Part shown: positions 27,169-34,556 of the stretch, piece after piece
Position numbering within the stretch: position 1 is the stretch's first letter
Layout of the letters: each line of letters begins with the position of its first letter
Made by a program: the position numbers and the translations under genes
Assembly: GCA_046328125.1 (NCBI GenBank)
Contig: JAXLXF010000008.1
Span: 1 to 64,000 of the forward strand
Origin: JADZEM01 sp046328125
Lineage (GTDB): Bacteria > Chloroflexota > UBA6077 > JACCZL01
Reading direction: 5' to 3'
DNA length: 64,000 nt
The notes under the pieces: model-generated
Seen by the model: the letters and a program-made list of their open reading frames with translations, nothing else
What the model was told of the DNA's origin: nothing
Databases searched by the model: none

Positions 27169-27993
27169 GTCGGGGTCGGGTGAGAGCGGCACGGTTGACC
27201 ATACCCTGACGGTCAGGTCCGGCTCGCCGGGTCGGTAAATCGCAATGGCGAGGCGGTGGCGTGGTGTTGGCGAACAGACCAGGAATTGCCACGCCCGCGG
27301 ATCGTCGGCGATTTCTGCGTCGAACGCAATCGTGGCGCGGCGGATGGCAGCGTCGTCGTGCGGGCCGACCTGGACGGCGAACCTGTCGAGCGGAAGCTGC
27401 AGACCGAGGCCGCGCGCCTTGACGTACGCTTCCTTCAGCGTCCAGCAGTCGAAGAAGGTGCTCCGCCGCGAGCTGGGGGGCGCGCCGCGGATCGCCGCGA
27501 GCTCACGCGCGGAGAAGTACCGCTCCGCAATGGTCTCGACGTCAACGGTCCCGGTCCGGGTCGTGTCTTCGACGTCTACGCCCACGTCGTGCCCCGCGGC
27601 GACGAGACAGACAATCGAGCCGTCCGTGTGCGACAGGTTGAATCGTAGCTCCGGGCAGCCGCGCGGTCGGACGACCTCGGGCTTGCCGTGCGGACCGACG
27701 ACGAATTGCCAATCAGTCGGCGCGATGCCTGGCCAGTATCGTGAGAGCGTCGTGCGCACGAGCACCCGCGTCACGAGGTCGGCGTGGCGTCCCCGCTCGA
27801 ACAGGAAACGGGCGTTGCGCTCGCGCTCGGCGGGGCTGAGGAGCTCGCGGTAGGCGGCCACGAGTGACGCCTCGGCGACCAGCGCGGGATCGGTGTACCA
27901 GATGTGCGCCTCGTGTCCGACGAGCAGCCGGTCGAGCAGCGCGTCAGATTCCTGGCCATCTCTGGTACCGCAATCGGGGCCGTGGGTCGTCAT
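27157..27993 (-). CDS. Sfp-type 4'-phosphopantetheinyl transferase
   Basis: A 278-residue cytoplasmic enzyme that transfers phosphopantetheine from CoA to acyl or peptidyl carrier proteins. The Mg2+-binding motif GVDVED (138-143) and the second motif FDCWTLKEAYVKARG (181-195, with the W-T-x-K-E-A-x-x-K signature) are intact, and RFNLSHTDG (117-125) is the substrate-binding region. Length is typical of the Sfp group. ATG at 27993; an upstream TTG is possible. No carrier-protein, polyketide or peptide synthetase gene is in the window, so its partner lies elsewhere. Its 3' end overlaps a duplicated segment. Confidence 0.92.
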   Translation of the reverse strand: MTTHGPDCGTRDGQESDALLDRLLVGHEAHIWYTDPALVAEASLVAAYRELLSPAERERNARFLFERGRHADLVTRVLVRTTLSRYWPGIAPTDWQFVVGPHGKPEVVRPRGCPELRFNLSHTDGSIVCLVAAGHDVGVDVEDTTRTGTVDVETIAERYFSARELAAIRGAPPSSRRSTFFDCWTLKEAYVKARGLGLQLPLDRFAVQVGPHDDAAIRRATIAFDAEIADDPRAWQFLVCSPTPRHRLAIAIYRPGEPDLTVRVWSTVPLSPDPDGGG

Positions 27994-28038
27994 CGTCGAT
28001 GCTCGCAACCGTTCGACAAGAGGCCGTCGAAGCTGGGG

Positions 28039-28179
28039 CCGTGGGTTGAAAACCCACGTCTACCGTTGGTGCGTGGCTACGCCACGCTGGCGGGGGCAGA
28101 TGCGTGGCGACGCACTCCCTCGGCGAGTCCCCCGTCGCGTAGCGACGGTCCAATGATAGACGTGGACTTCAGTCCACGG
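28039..28179. repeat. Paired inverted TGAA-hairpin repeats (REP/BIME-like)
   Basis: Two ~48-nt units face each other. Each has an outer hairpin with a TGAA centre (CGTGGGT-TGAA-AACCCACG left; CGTGGAC-TGAA-GTCCACG right, read inward), then TCTAYCRTTGG, then a second hairpin around GCTACGC (CGTGGCTACGCCACG left; CGTCGCTACGCGACG right). Arm differences are compensated on both sides, so pairing is kept while sequence changes. A further small hairpin (TGCGTGGCGACGCA, 28100-28113) lies between. It fills most of the 261-nt gap between the transferase and the MFS gene. Confidence 0.8.
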
Positions 28180-28254
28180 TTCGCGTCGGCGTACAAGGTC
28201 GTGCAGGACACCCGTGGGTGGACGCTGAGCCAGCGTCAGCGTACACTCGGCGGT

Positions 28255-29487
28255 GTGATTGCCGCTGATGTCCGTCACCGTCTGCTGCTGCCACGCTGGC
28301 AGCTAGCCGCGTGCTCCAGTATGCACGCCGTCAACGACGCGTTGTTCGCTGGACTGTACCCGTTGCTGCCGTTGATGGCGCTCGACCTCGGGCTGAGCTA
28401 CGGCGAGGTCGGCGCGATCAAGACGGCGTACTCGGGCGCCTCGGCGGTGCTGCAGATCCCGGGCGGCGTCCTGGCCGAGCGGATGGGCGAGCAGCTGGCA
28501 CTGGCGCTTGGGACGGGCTGGGTCGCCATCGGGATGATCGGGATGGGCGTGGTGTCGAGCTTCTGGCTGCTGCTGGTCGTCTCGGCGTTGGCCGGCGTCG
28601 GCGGGAATATTCAGCATCCTGCCGCCGCCTCGGTGGTATCGCGCCTGTACGAGCACGGCCGGCGCGGCACCGCCATCGGCACCCTCAACTTCTCGGGTGA
28701 CCTCGGCAAGATGCTGGCCCCGGCCATCGCCGGGACAGCCGCGCTGGCGCTGGGCTGGCGGGGTGGGCTGCTGGTGCTCGGCGTCGCCAGCCTGGCGTTC
28801 GCGGTCCTGTACGCCTTCCTGGTGCCGCAGCCCGCGCTCGAAGTCGAGGGTACGTCGAAGACGTCCGAGAAGGCGGTCGACACGTCTGAGGCGCTCACCG
28901 CGTCGGGAGGCCGGCCAGTCGGGACGTGGGGGATCACCCATCCGCTGGCGTTCGCGGCGCTCCTCTGCGTGGGCATGCTCGACTCGGCGGCGCGCGGCAC
29001 GGCGCTGACGTTTCTGCCGTTCGTCCTGGCGGACCGGGGCGCCGATCCGAGTGCGACCAGCATCAGTTTCGGCGTGCTGTTCGCGGCCGGGGCGGCCGGG
29101 AAGTTCCTGTGCGGTCCGTTCGGCGACCGCTACGGCGCGATCCTGACCATCGCGCTCTCCGAGCTGCTGACGGCTGCCTCGCTGGGCGGGCTGCTGGTGA
29201 CGCCGCTTGCGTTGGCTCCCGTCGTCCTGCTGCCGCTGGGGTTCGTCCTCAACGGGACGTCGTCGGTGCTGTATGCGAGCGTGGCGGGCCTCGTGGCGCC
29301 GGAGCGCCGCTCGCGCGGGTATGGCCTCTACTACACCGGCACCCAGGTGGCGTCGGCCCTCTTCCCGATTCTGTACGGAATGCTGGCGGACGGCGTCGGC
29401 CTGACGATGGCGTTTGCGACGCTGGCGGTGGTCACAGCGGCTATCGCGCCGCTGTCGCTGACGATGCGGACTCGGCACGCGGCGTGA
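28255..29487 (+). CDS. Major facilitator superfamily transporter
   Basis: A 410-residue polytopic membrane protein with about twelve helices. HAVNDALFAGLYPLLPLMAL near residue 25 is the usual first-helix region, and SYGEVGAIKTAYSGASAVLQ, GGVLAERMGEQLALALG (loop 2-3 motif A) and FLCGPFGDRYGAILTIA (its counterpart in the second half) mark the MFS fold. It resembles fosmidomycin-resistance-type and metabolite exporters, but the substrate is unknown. The start is taken as GTG 28255; the frame is open far upstream through the repeat element, and that part is spurious. It may be translated from a very short leader, since TACACT lies about 10 nt before it. Confidence 0.85.
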   Translation: MIAADVRHRLLLPRWQLAACSSMHAVNDALFAGLYPLLPLMALDLGLSYGEVGAIKTAYSGASAVLQIPGGVLAERMGEQLALALGTGWVAIGMIGMGVVSSFWLLLVVSALAGVGGNIQHPAAASVVSRLYEHGRRGTAIGTLNFSGDLGKMLAPAIAGTAALALGWRGGLLVLGVASLAFAVLYAFLVPQPALEVEGTSKTSEKAVDTSEALTASGGRPVGTWGITHPLAFAALLCVGMLDSAARGTALTFLPFVLADRGADPSATSISFGVLFAAGAAGKFLCGPFGDRYGAILTIALSELLTAASLGGLLVTPLALAPVVLLPLGFVLNGTSSVLYASVAGLVAPERRSRGYGLYYTGTQVASALFPILYGMLADGVGLTMAFATLAVVTAAIAPLSLTMRTRHAA

Positions 29488-29507
29488 GAAGGAGACCCCA
29501 CCCCCGA

Positions 29508-29533
29508 CCCCTCCCCACCGCGGTGGAGAGGGG
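29508..29533. terminator. GC-rich hairpin between convergent genes
   Basis: CCCCTCCCCACCG and CGGTGGAGAGGGG form a 13-bp stem with one mismatch and no loop, in the 57-nt gap between the MFS gene (+) and the hydroxyacid dehydrogenase gene (-). It lacks a T-run, so it may be a weak bidirectional terminator or another palindromic repeat. Confidence 0.5.
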
Positions 29534-29544
29534 GGAGGCAGGGC

Positions 29545-30510
29545 TCAGTACCAGCCAGCCTTGTCCACGACGTTCTTGAGCGGCTCGCCCTTCGCGAAGC
29601 GGCGGGCGTTCTCCAGCAGGATCTGGTAGCGCCGCTCGGGCAGGTTCTCGGCGTCCTTCACCGCGATGTGCGGCGTGAGCAGGACGTTCGGGAGCGTCCA
29701 GAGCGGGTGATCGGACGGCAGCGGCTCGATCTCGTACACGTCGAGGCCGCACCCGGCGATCTCACCAGATCGAAGCGCCGCCACCAGGTCGTCCAGCTTC
29801 GTCGTCTTGCCGCGTCCGATGTTGATGAAGAAGGCGCTGTTCTTCATCAGCTTGAAGCGCGCCGCGTTCCAGACGCCTTCCGTCTCCGGTGTGTGCGGCG
29901 TCGTCGTGATGACAACGTCAGCGGCCGGGAGGACGGCGTCCAGCTCGTTCGGCGTGTGGCGCTCGACACCCGGCGCTTCGTGCTCCCAGCGCGGGTCCAC
30001 GCCGATGATCCGCGAGCCGAACGCCTGACACCGCCGGGCCGTCTCCTGACCGATGCCGCCGACCCCGTAGATCAGGATGGTGGCGGTGGTCAGGTCGAGG
30101 GCCGGGCCGGGACGCGAGTCCTTCTCCCACTGATGCCGCTTCTGCGCCTCGACGTAATACGGCAGCCCCTGGGCCAACGCCAGCAGGAACATCATGATGT
30201 GCTGCGAGATGTGGTCGTTGTAGATGCCGCGCGGGTTGGAGATCGCGAACGGGTGATCGTTCATCGTCGGGTAGAAGTACCCGGGGACCGGGCCGGCGTC
30301 CGGGTTCTGGAGCCATTGGAGCTTGCCAGCCAGCGGCAAGAGGTCCGGCGGGATCCAGCCGTACGCGGCGTCGGCGTCCGCGATCTCGCGGCGGGCTTCG
30401 TCGAGCGTCTCCGTCGCGACGACCTGATACTCGGGCAGGTCGGCCGGCAGGCGCACGGCGAACTGCCGCTTGAGCTCGTCGAGCGGCGGCATCATCACCA
30501 TCTTGGGCAC
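29545..30510 (-). CDS. D-2-hydroxyacid dehydrogenase family protein
   Basis: A 321-residue NAD-dependent dehydrogenase. The nucleotide-binding motif is YGVGGIG (148-154). The catalytic Arg is in INIGRGKTTKLDDL, the Glu in LDVYEIEPLPSD, and the His in VLLTPHIAVKD, giving the standard Arg-Glu-His set. It would interconvert a 2-keto acid and a D-2-hydroxy acid, or oxidise a phosphoglycerate-like substrate; specificity is unknown. ATG 30510. It lies downstream of the HpcH/HpaI aldolase gene on the same strand, separated by a long palindrome, and both may act on the same short-chain acid. Confidence 0.9.
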   Translation of the reverse strand: MPKMVMMPPLDELKRQFAVRLPADLPEYQVVATETLDEARREIADADAAYGWIPPDLLPLAGKLQWLQNPDAGPVPGYFYPTMNDHPFAISNPRGIYNDHISQHIMMFLLALAQGLPYYVEAQKRHQWEKDSRPGPALDLTTATILIYGVGGIGQETARRCQAFGSRIIGVDPRWEHEAPGVERHTPNELDAVLPAADVVITTTPHTPETEGVWNAARFKLMKNSAFFINIGRGKTTKLDDLVAALRSGEIAGCGLDVYEIEPLPSDHPLWTLPNVLLTPHIAVKDAENLPERRYQILLENARRFAKGEPLKNVVDKAGWY

Positions 30511-30531
30511 GATGGTTCTCCCTGATTCAGC

Positions 30532-30604
30532 ATCCGCACCGCGAGCGTGAGCGAGCCGGATCCGCGCTCCTGGGATCCGGCTCGCTCACGCTCGCGGTGC
30601 GGAT
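30532..30604. repeat. Perfect 32-bp inverted repeat with 9-nt loop
   Basis: The arms are 30532-30563 and 30573-30604 and are exactly complementary (beginning ATCCGCACCGCGAGCG). The structure fills the gap between two minus-strand genes, so it can fold in the transcript downstream of the aldolase and upstream of the dehydrogenase. Part of one arm recurs as a solo copy at 4830-4850. It could act as a terminator, though no T-run follows on either strand. Confidence 0.8.
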
Positions 30605-30627
30605 CATGTGCGACTGAGCCTCATCCG

Positions 30628-31365
30628 CTACTTGCGCGGCGCTTCCTGGAACATCGTCATGCCCATCTCCAGGTACTTCTCGCGCTCCTCGGGCTCGGTC
30701 AGGATCGCCATGCCCATCCGAATGCCGGTGCCCTTCAGCATGTCGCGCACGTAGCGGGTGCACTCGTCCGAGGTCTTCAGCTTGTACTCGGGATGGCGCT
30801 TCAGGTCCAGGCCGAGGTCGTTCGGACCCCAGGCCAGGTAGTCCAGGCCCGGCACCGCCAGTGACTTTGCGTTCTCGACAGCCTTAATCGACTCGATCTG
30901 GACCGACACGATGACGTGGTTGTTCCAGTAGTCCACGTACTCCGGCTGGCTGAGCCGCTTGCCGTCCTGAACCTGGCCGTAGCGCGCCGCGCCGCCCCAG
31001 CTACGCTTGCCGACCGGCGCGTAGTAGGCGTATGCCACGGCCTCCTCGGCGACGGCCGGGTCTTCGACTTCGGGCACCAGGACGCCGCTCAGCCCCATGT
31101 CCAGGTACCGGCCGATCAGGTACGTGTGGCGGGTGTGCGGAATCCGGAACTGGACCGGCAGTCCGGCCTGCTCGGCGATGGCGCAGATCGCGTTGAGCTG
31201 GTCGTCGCTGAACGCGGTGTGCTGGCCGTCGATGTAGACCAGGTCGTACGAGCCTTTGGTGAGCGCCTTGTCGAAGTCGGACTTACTGATGGTGATCGGC
31301 GGGCGCAGCGCCACGACGACGTCGCCATCCTTGATCTTCTGCTTGAGCGACTTGCCAGAGGCCAT
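30628..31365 (-). CDS. HpcH/HpaI-family aldolase/citrate lyase-like protein
   Basis: A 245-residue TIM-barrel protein. SYDLVYIDGQHTAFSDDQL follows the family's D-x-E/Q-H metal and catalytic region (here Q replaces the usual Glu before His), GLSGVLVPEVEDPAVAEEAV is the phosphate/pyruvate-binding segment, and LAWGPNDLGLDL the conserved C-terminal loop. Members cleave or form C-C bonds with pyruvate or oxaloacetate. The ATG at 31365 has GGGAGGGG upstream; the frame remains open for a kilobase further but crosses a divergent gene and is rejected. It is divergent from the amidohydrolase at 31480 with a 114-nt shared promoter region. Confidence 0.82.
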   Translation of the reverse strand: MASGKSLKQKIKDGDVVVALRPPITISKSDFDKALTKGSYDLVYIDGQHTAFSDDQLNAICAIAEQAGLPVQFRIPHTRHTYLIGRYLDMGLSGVLVPEVEDPAVAEEAVAYAYYAPVGKRSWGGAARYGQVQDGKRLSQPEYVDYWNNHVIVSVQIESIKAVENAKSLAVPGLDYLAWGPNDLGLDLKRHPEYKLKTSDECTRYVRDMLKGTGIRMGMAILTEPEEREKYLEMGMTMFQEAPRK

Positions 31366-31479
31366 GATCCCCTCCCAATCTCGTGCTGCGTCGGCAGGGT
31401 ACCATGAGGCGTCTGGTGCCTGTCGCCGCCGCACTGGCGTGCTGTCGAGGCCAGGACTGCCGTCAGGGGAGGGGATGTC

Positions 31480-32505
31480 ATGCCGTTCGGTGGACTTGAC
31501 TGGCTTGCGCTCAACGACGAGGCGGCGCTGGAGCCGGATCTCCCGATTTGCGACCCGCACCACCACTTCTGGGATCTGCGCCACGAGCGCGTGCCGTACT
31601 CGCGCTACCTGCTCCACGAGCTGAACGCCGACATCCAGAACGGACACAACGTCCGAAGCACCGTCTTCATCGAGGCACGGGCGATGTACCGGGCTGACGG
31701 CCCGGTCGAGATGAAGCCGGTCGGCGAGGTGGAGTTCGTCCAGGGGCTGGCAGCCGCGAGCGCCAGCGGCATCTACGGTCCGGCTCGCGCGGCGGCGTCC
31801 ATCGTCGGGCACGCCAACCTCAATCTGGGCGCGAAGGTCCAGCCGGTCCTGGAGGCGCTCCAGGCCGCCAGCCCGAATCGGTTTCGGGGGATCAGGCACT
31901 CGGTGACCCACGACCCGCACCCCGAGATCGAGAACACTGCCGCGCATCCGCAGGCAGGCCAGATGCTGAGCGACGACTTCCGCGCAGGCGCACGCATCCT
32001 GGCGAAGATGGGCTTCTCGCTGGAAGGGTGGATGTACTTCCACCAGTTGCCGGAGCTGGCCGACTTCGCGAAGGCGGTCCCGGACCTGCCGATCGTGCTG
32101 AACCACGTGGGCGGCCTGATCCGGACCGGTCCGTACGCCAGGAACCCCGCCGAGACTGAGGCAACCTGGAAGCAGAACATCGCGCTGGTGGCGGCCTGCC
32201 CGAACGTCTACGTGAAGCTGGGCGGGCTGGGGATGCCGCGCTACGGCTTCGGCTGGGAGAGCCTGGCCGTGCCGGTCGGCTCGGAGAGGCTGGCGGCGGA
32301 CATGAAGCCGTGGCTGGAGTACTGCATCGAGCGGTTCACGCCGGCCCGCTCGATGTTCGAGAGCAACTTCCCGGTGGACAAAGTGTCGTACTCGTACAAC
32401 GTGCTGTACAACGCGTTCAAGCGGCTCTCGAAGGGGTACTCGCCGAGCGAGCGCGCGGCGATGTTCCACGACACGGCCGCGAAGGTGTACCGCGTCGAGG
32501 TGTAG
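31480..32505 (+). CDS. Amidohydrolase 2-family (metal-dependent TIM-barrel) hydrolase
   Basis: A 341-residue protein with CDPHHHFWDLR near residues 24-34, the hallmark of amidohydrolase-2 proteins, followed by VLNHVGGLI and MFESNFPVDKVSYSY where further metal ligands lie. This family includes lactonases such as 2-pyrone-4,6-dicarboxylate lactonase and decarboxylases. ATG at 31480 is preceded by AGGGGAGGGG. It is divergent from the aldolase gene, which suggests joint use in breakdown of a lactone or dicarboxylic acid; this is inference from position. Confidence 0.85.
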   Translation: MPFGGLDWLALNDEAALEPDLPICDPHHHFWDLRHERVPYSRYLLHELNADIQNGHNVRSTVFIEARAMYRADGPVEMKPVGEVEFVQGLAAASASGIYGPARAAASIVGHANLNLGAKVQPVLEALQAASPNRFRGIRHSVTHDPHPEIENTAAHPQAGQMLSDDFRAGARILAKMGFSLEGWMYFHQLPELADFAKAVPDLPIVLNHVGGLIRTGPYARNPAETEATWKQNIALVAACPNVYVKLGGLGMPRYGFGWESLAVPVGSERLAADMKPWLEYCIERFTPARSMFESNFPVDKVSYSYNVLYNAFKRLSKGYSPSERAAMFHDTAAKVYRVEV

Positions 32506-32528
32506 TGGGGAAGCCCGGTCCCCGGGCG

Positions 32529-32587
32529 GGCGCAATGAATTGCGCCTCTACTGGCCCGGCGTCAGTAGGGGCGCAATGAATTGCGCC
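32529..32587. repeat. Two direct copies of an 18-nt palindrome (GGCGCAATGAATTGCGCC)
   Basis: Perfect palindromic copies at 32529-32546 and 32570-32587, both with a TGAA centre and arms GGCGCAA/TTGCGCC. The right copy is preceded by GTAGGG, as in the ends of the element at 18.8 kb. A separate two-copy tandem repeat (GCAATGGGGACAG) follows at about 32618-32647. The stretch carries no gene and lies between convergent genes. Confidence 0.7.
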
Positions 32588-32678
32588 CGTATTCGGCTCC
32601 CCCGCTACTGTCCATCGCAATGGGGACAGCAGGGCAATGGGGACAGTAGGGCGCTGAAGGGTCGGGTCTTCTCCGGAC

Positions 32679-33053
32679 TCAGTCAGGCGTACGGGTGGAC
32701 TGCCAGGCCACCATCTGCCACTGGCCGCCCCGGTTGGCATACACGTCGATGAAGCGAATGCCGAACTTGTTCTCGCCGCGCGGCCCCTGGACCGTCACTT
32801 TCGCGGTGCCGGTCAGCACCACCGCGTCGCCGAGCGCCTTTGCCTGCACGTCGGACGGCTCCATCTGGGTGTAGACCGTCGAGCCGGACTGCATGTTTCC
32901 AATCAGGCTCTGCTTCGTGTCGATGCGGGCCGACGAGTGGGTGTAGATGAGGTCGTCCGCGATCAGCTTGTTCAGCGTGGCAACGTCTTTCGCCACCATC
33001 GCGTCCATGCGCTGCTTGTCCAGCGCGATGATCTCGGCTCCGTGATCTGGCAT
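32679..33053 (-). CDS. NTF2-like (DUF4440/SnoaL-type) protein
   Basis: A 124-residue NTF2-fold protein. It opens with the helix IIALDKQRMDAMVAKDVATL, then DDLIYTHSSARIDTKQSLI, TAKVTVQG and RFIDVYANRGGQWQMVAWQST, the usual order for DUF4440 polyketide-cyclase-like or calcium/calmodulin kinase association-type folds. Catalytic function, if any, cannot be predicted. ATG at 33053 is preceded by GGGAGAC; the upstream part of the open frame overlaps the divergent alpha/beta hydrolase and is not used. Confidence 0.82.
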   Translation of the reverse strand: MPDHGAEIIALDKQRMDAMVAKDVATLNKLIADDLIYTHSSARIDTKQSLIGNMQSGSTVYTQMEPSDVQAKALGDAVVLTGTAKVTVQGPRGENKFGIRFIDVYANRGGQWQMVAWQSTRTPD

Positions 33054-33173
33054 TGGTGTCTCCCTTGACCCATACTCAGGGGCGGCCACCCTGGCGTGTC
33101 GAGGACGATTGTAGCCAGCCTGCACGTCTTGACGACTGTGGGGCCGGGCGCCTGGGGAGGCGCAGGGGGGACG

Positions 33174-34343
33174 ATGATGGCGAATACGGACGTTGCATAC
33201 GGCCAGACCACCATCCCGAATGGGATCAGATCCCGATTTGTCGAGAACGTCAACGGCATCACGATGCACGTCCTCGAAGCCGGTTTCGAGGAGCCGGGGC
33301 GACCGTGCATCTTGCTGCTGCACGGCTACCCGGAGCTGGCGTTCAGCTGGCGTAAGCAGATGCTGCCGCTCGCCGCGGCCGGCTACCACGTGGTGGCGCC
33401 GGACCATCGCGGCTACGGGCGCTCGGGCGGGACGGACGTCACCTACGACGACAGCCTCTGGCCCTGGGTGCTGCCCAACCGAGTCAGGGACGTGCTAGCG
33501 CTGGTGTACGCGCTCGGGCATCGGTCGGTGCGGATGGTCGTGGGACATGACTTCGGCGCGTCGGTGGCCGCCTGGGCCGCGCTGATCCGGCCGGATGTGT
33601 TCGAGTCGCTCGTGCTGATGACCGGGCCGTTCGAGGGGGCGCCGGCGATGCCGTTCAACACGGCGAATGAGCCCGCGAAGCCGGCGCCATCCGGCCCGAC
33701 CGTCCACGACGACCTGGCCGCCCTGCCGCGCCCGCGCAAGCACTACCACTGGTACAACGCGCGGCGCGAGGCGAACGCCGAGTGGGTGGGCGCGAAGCAG
33801 GGCATCCACGACTTCCTGCGCGCGTACTACCATGTCAAGAGCGCGGACTGGAAGGGGAACCATCCTCATCCGCTCACGGCGTTCAGCGCAACCGAGCTTG
33901 CCAAGATGCCGCGCTACTATGTCATGGATCTTGACAAAACGATGCCCGAGAATGTGGCGCTGGACATGCCCACGCCCGAGGAGATCGCGGGGAATCGTTG
34001 GCTCACAGACGAGGAGCTTCGCGTGTGCTCTGATGAGTACACGCGCACGGGATTTCAGGGCGGGCTCAATTCGTACCGCCTGCAAACCGACCCGGCCTAC
34101 ACGGCTGAGCTTCGGCTGTACTCCGACCGCACCATCGACGTGCCATCCCTCTTCATCAGCGGCACCAGCGACTGGGGCGTGTACCAGCGGGCCGGGCGCC
34201 TGGAAGCGATGCGCGACAAGATCTGCACCGATTTCCGGGGCGTCCACCTCTTGGAAGGGGCCGGGCACTGGGTCCAGCAGGAGCAGCCGGACGCCGTGAA
34301 CGAGCTGCTGCTCGGGCACCTCCGTCGGACATCGGCAGAATAG
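33174..34343 (+). CDS. Alpha/beta hydrolase, epoxide-hydrolase-like
   Basis: A 389-residue alpha/beta-hydrolase. HGYPELAFSWRKQM carries the HGxP oxyanion motif, VAPDHRGYGRSGG is the next conserved turn, GHDFGASVAAW presents an Asp nucleophile as in epoxide hydrolases and dehalogenases, and LEGAGHWVQQEQP the catalytic His; ISGTSDWG may hold the third acid. An insertion of about 100 residues (cap) follows residue 170. Substrate unknown. Start at ATG 33174 (or the adjacent ATG 33177) with GGGGGG upstream. It is followed by a terminator. Confidence 0.86.
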   Translation: MMANTDVAYGQTTIPNGIRSRFVENVNGITMHVLEAGFEEPGRPCILLLHGYPELAFSWRKQMLPLAAAGYHVVAPDHRGYGRSGGTDVTYDDSLWPWVLPNRVRDVLALVYALGHRSVRMVVGHDFGASVAAWAALIRPDVFESLVLMTGPFEGAPAMPFNTANEPAKPAPSGPTVHDDLAALPRPRKHYHWYNARREANAEWVGAKQGIHDFLRAYYHVKSADWKGNHPHPLTAFSATELAKMPRYYVMDLDKTMPENVALDMPTPEEIAGNRWLTDEELRVCSDEYTRTGFQGGLNSYRLQTDPAYTAELRLYSDRTIDVPSLFISGTSDWGVYQRAGRLEAMRDKICTDFRGVHLLEGAGHWVQQEQPDAVNELLLGHLRRTSAE

Positions 34344-34368
34344 GCACCAATACTGGCACCGGAGCCGG

Positions 34369-34398
34369 CGCCCCCGTTCATACGAGCGGGGGCGTTTT
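34369..34398 (+). terminator. Rho-independent terminator after the alpha/beta hydrolase
   Basis: CGCCCCCG, 10-nt loop, CGGGGGCG, then TTTT. A perfect 8-bp GC stem with a T-tract 26 nt after the stop codon; the best classical terminator in this part of the window. Confidence 0.85.
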
Positions 34399-34556
34399 GC
34401 CGTTCGTGTCAGGACGAACGCTCCGAGTTGTAGACGACGCTCCCGAGGCCGTGATAGCCTCATCAATGGCATCGACAAGGCGAGCCTGCTGATTCTGATC
34501 CGCACCTCATAGAACATGCACATCGCACATCTCAGAGCACCGTGGCAGGGGGATCC

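Noticed and set aside
27904..28254. Upstream extension of the MFS frame through the repeat element
   Set aside because: It overlaps the phosphopantetheinyl transferase start and consists of palindromes; the transporter begins in its normal N-terminal region at 28255.
31366..32535. Upstream extension of the aldolase frame over the divergent amidohydrolase gene
   Set aside because: The ATG at 31365 has a strong ribosome site and fits the family N-terminus; the extension is antisense to a real gene.
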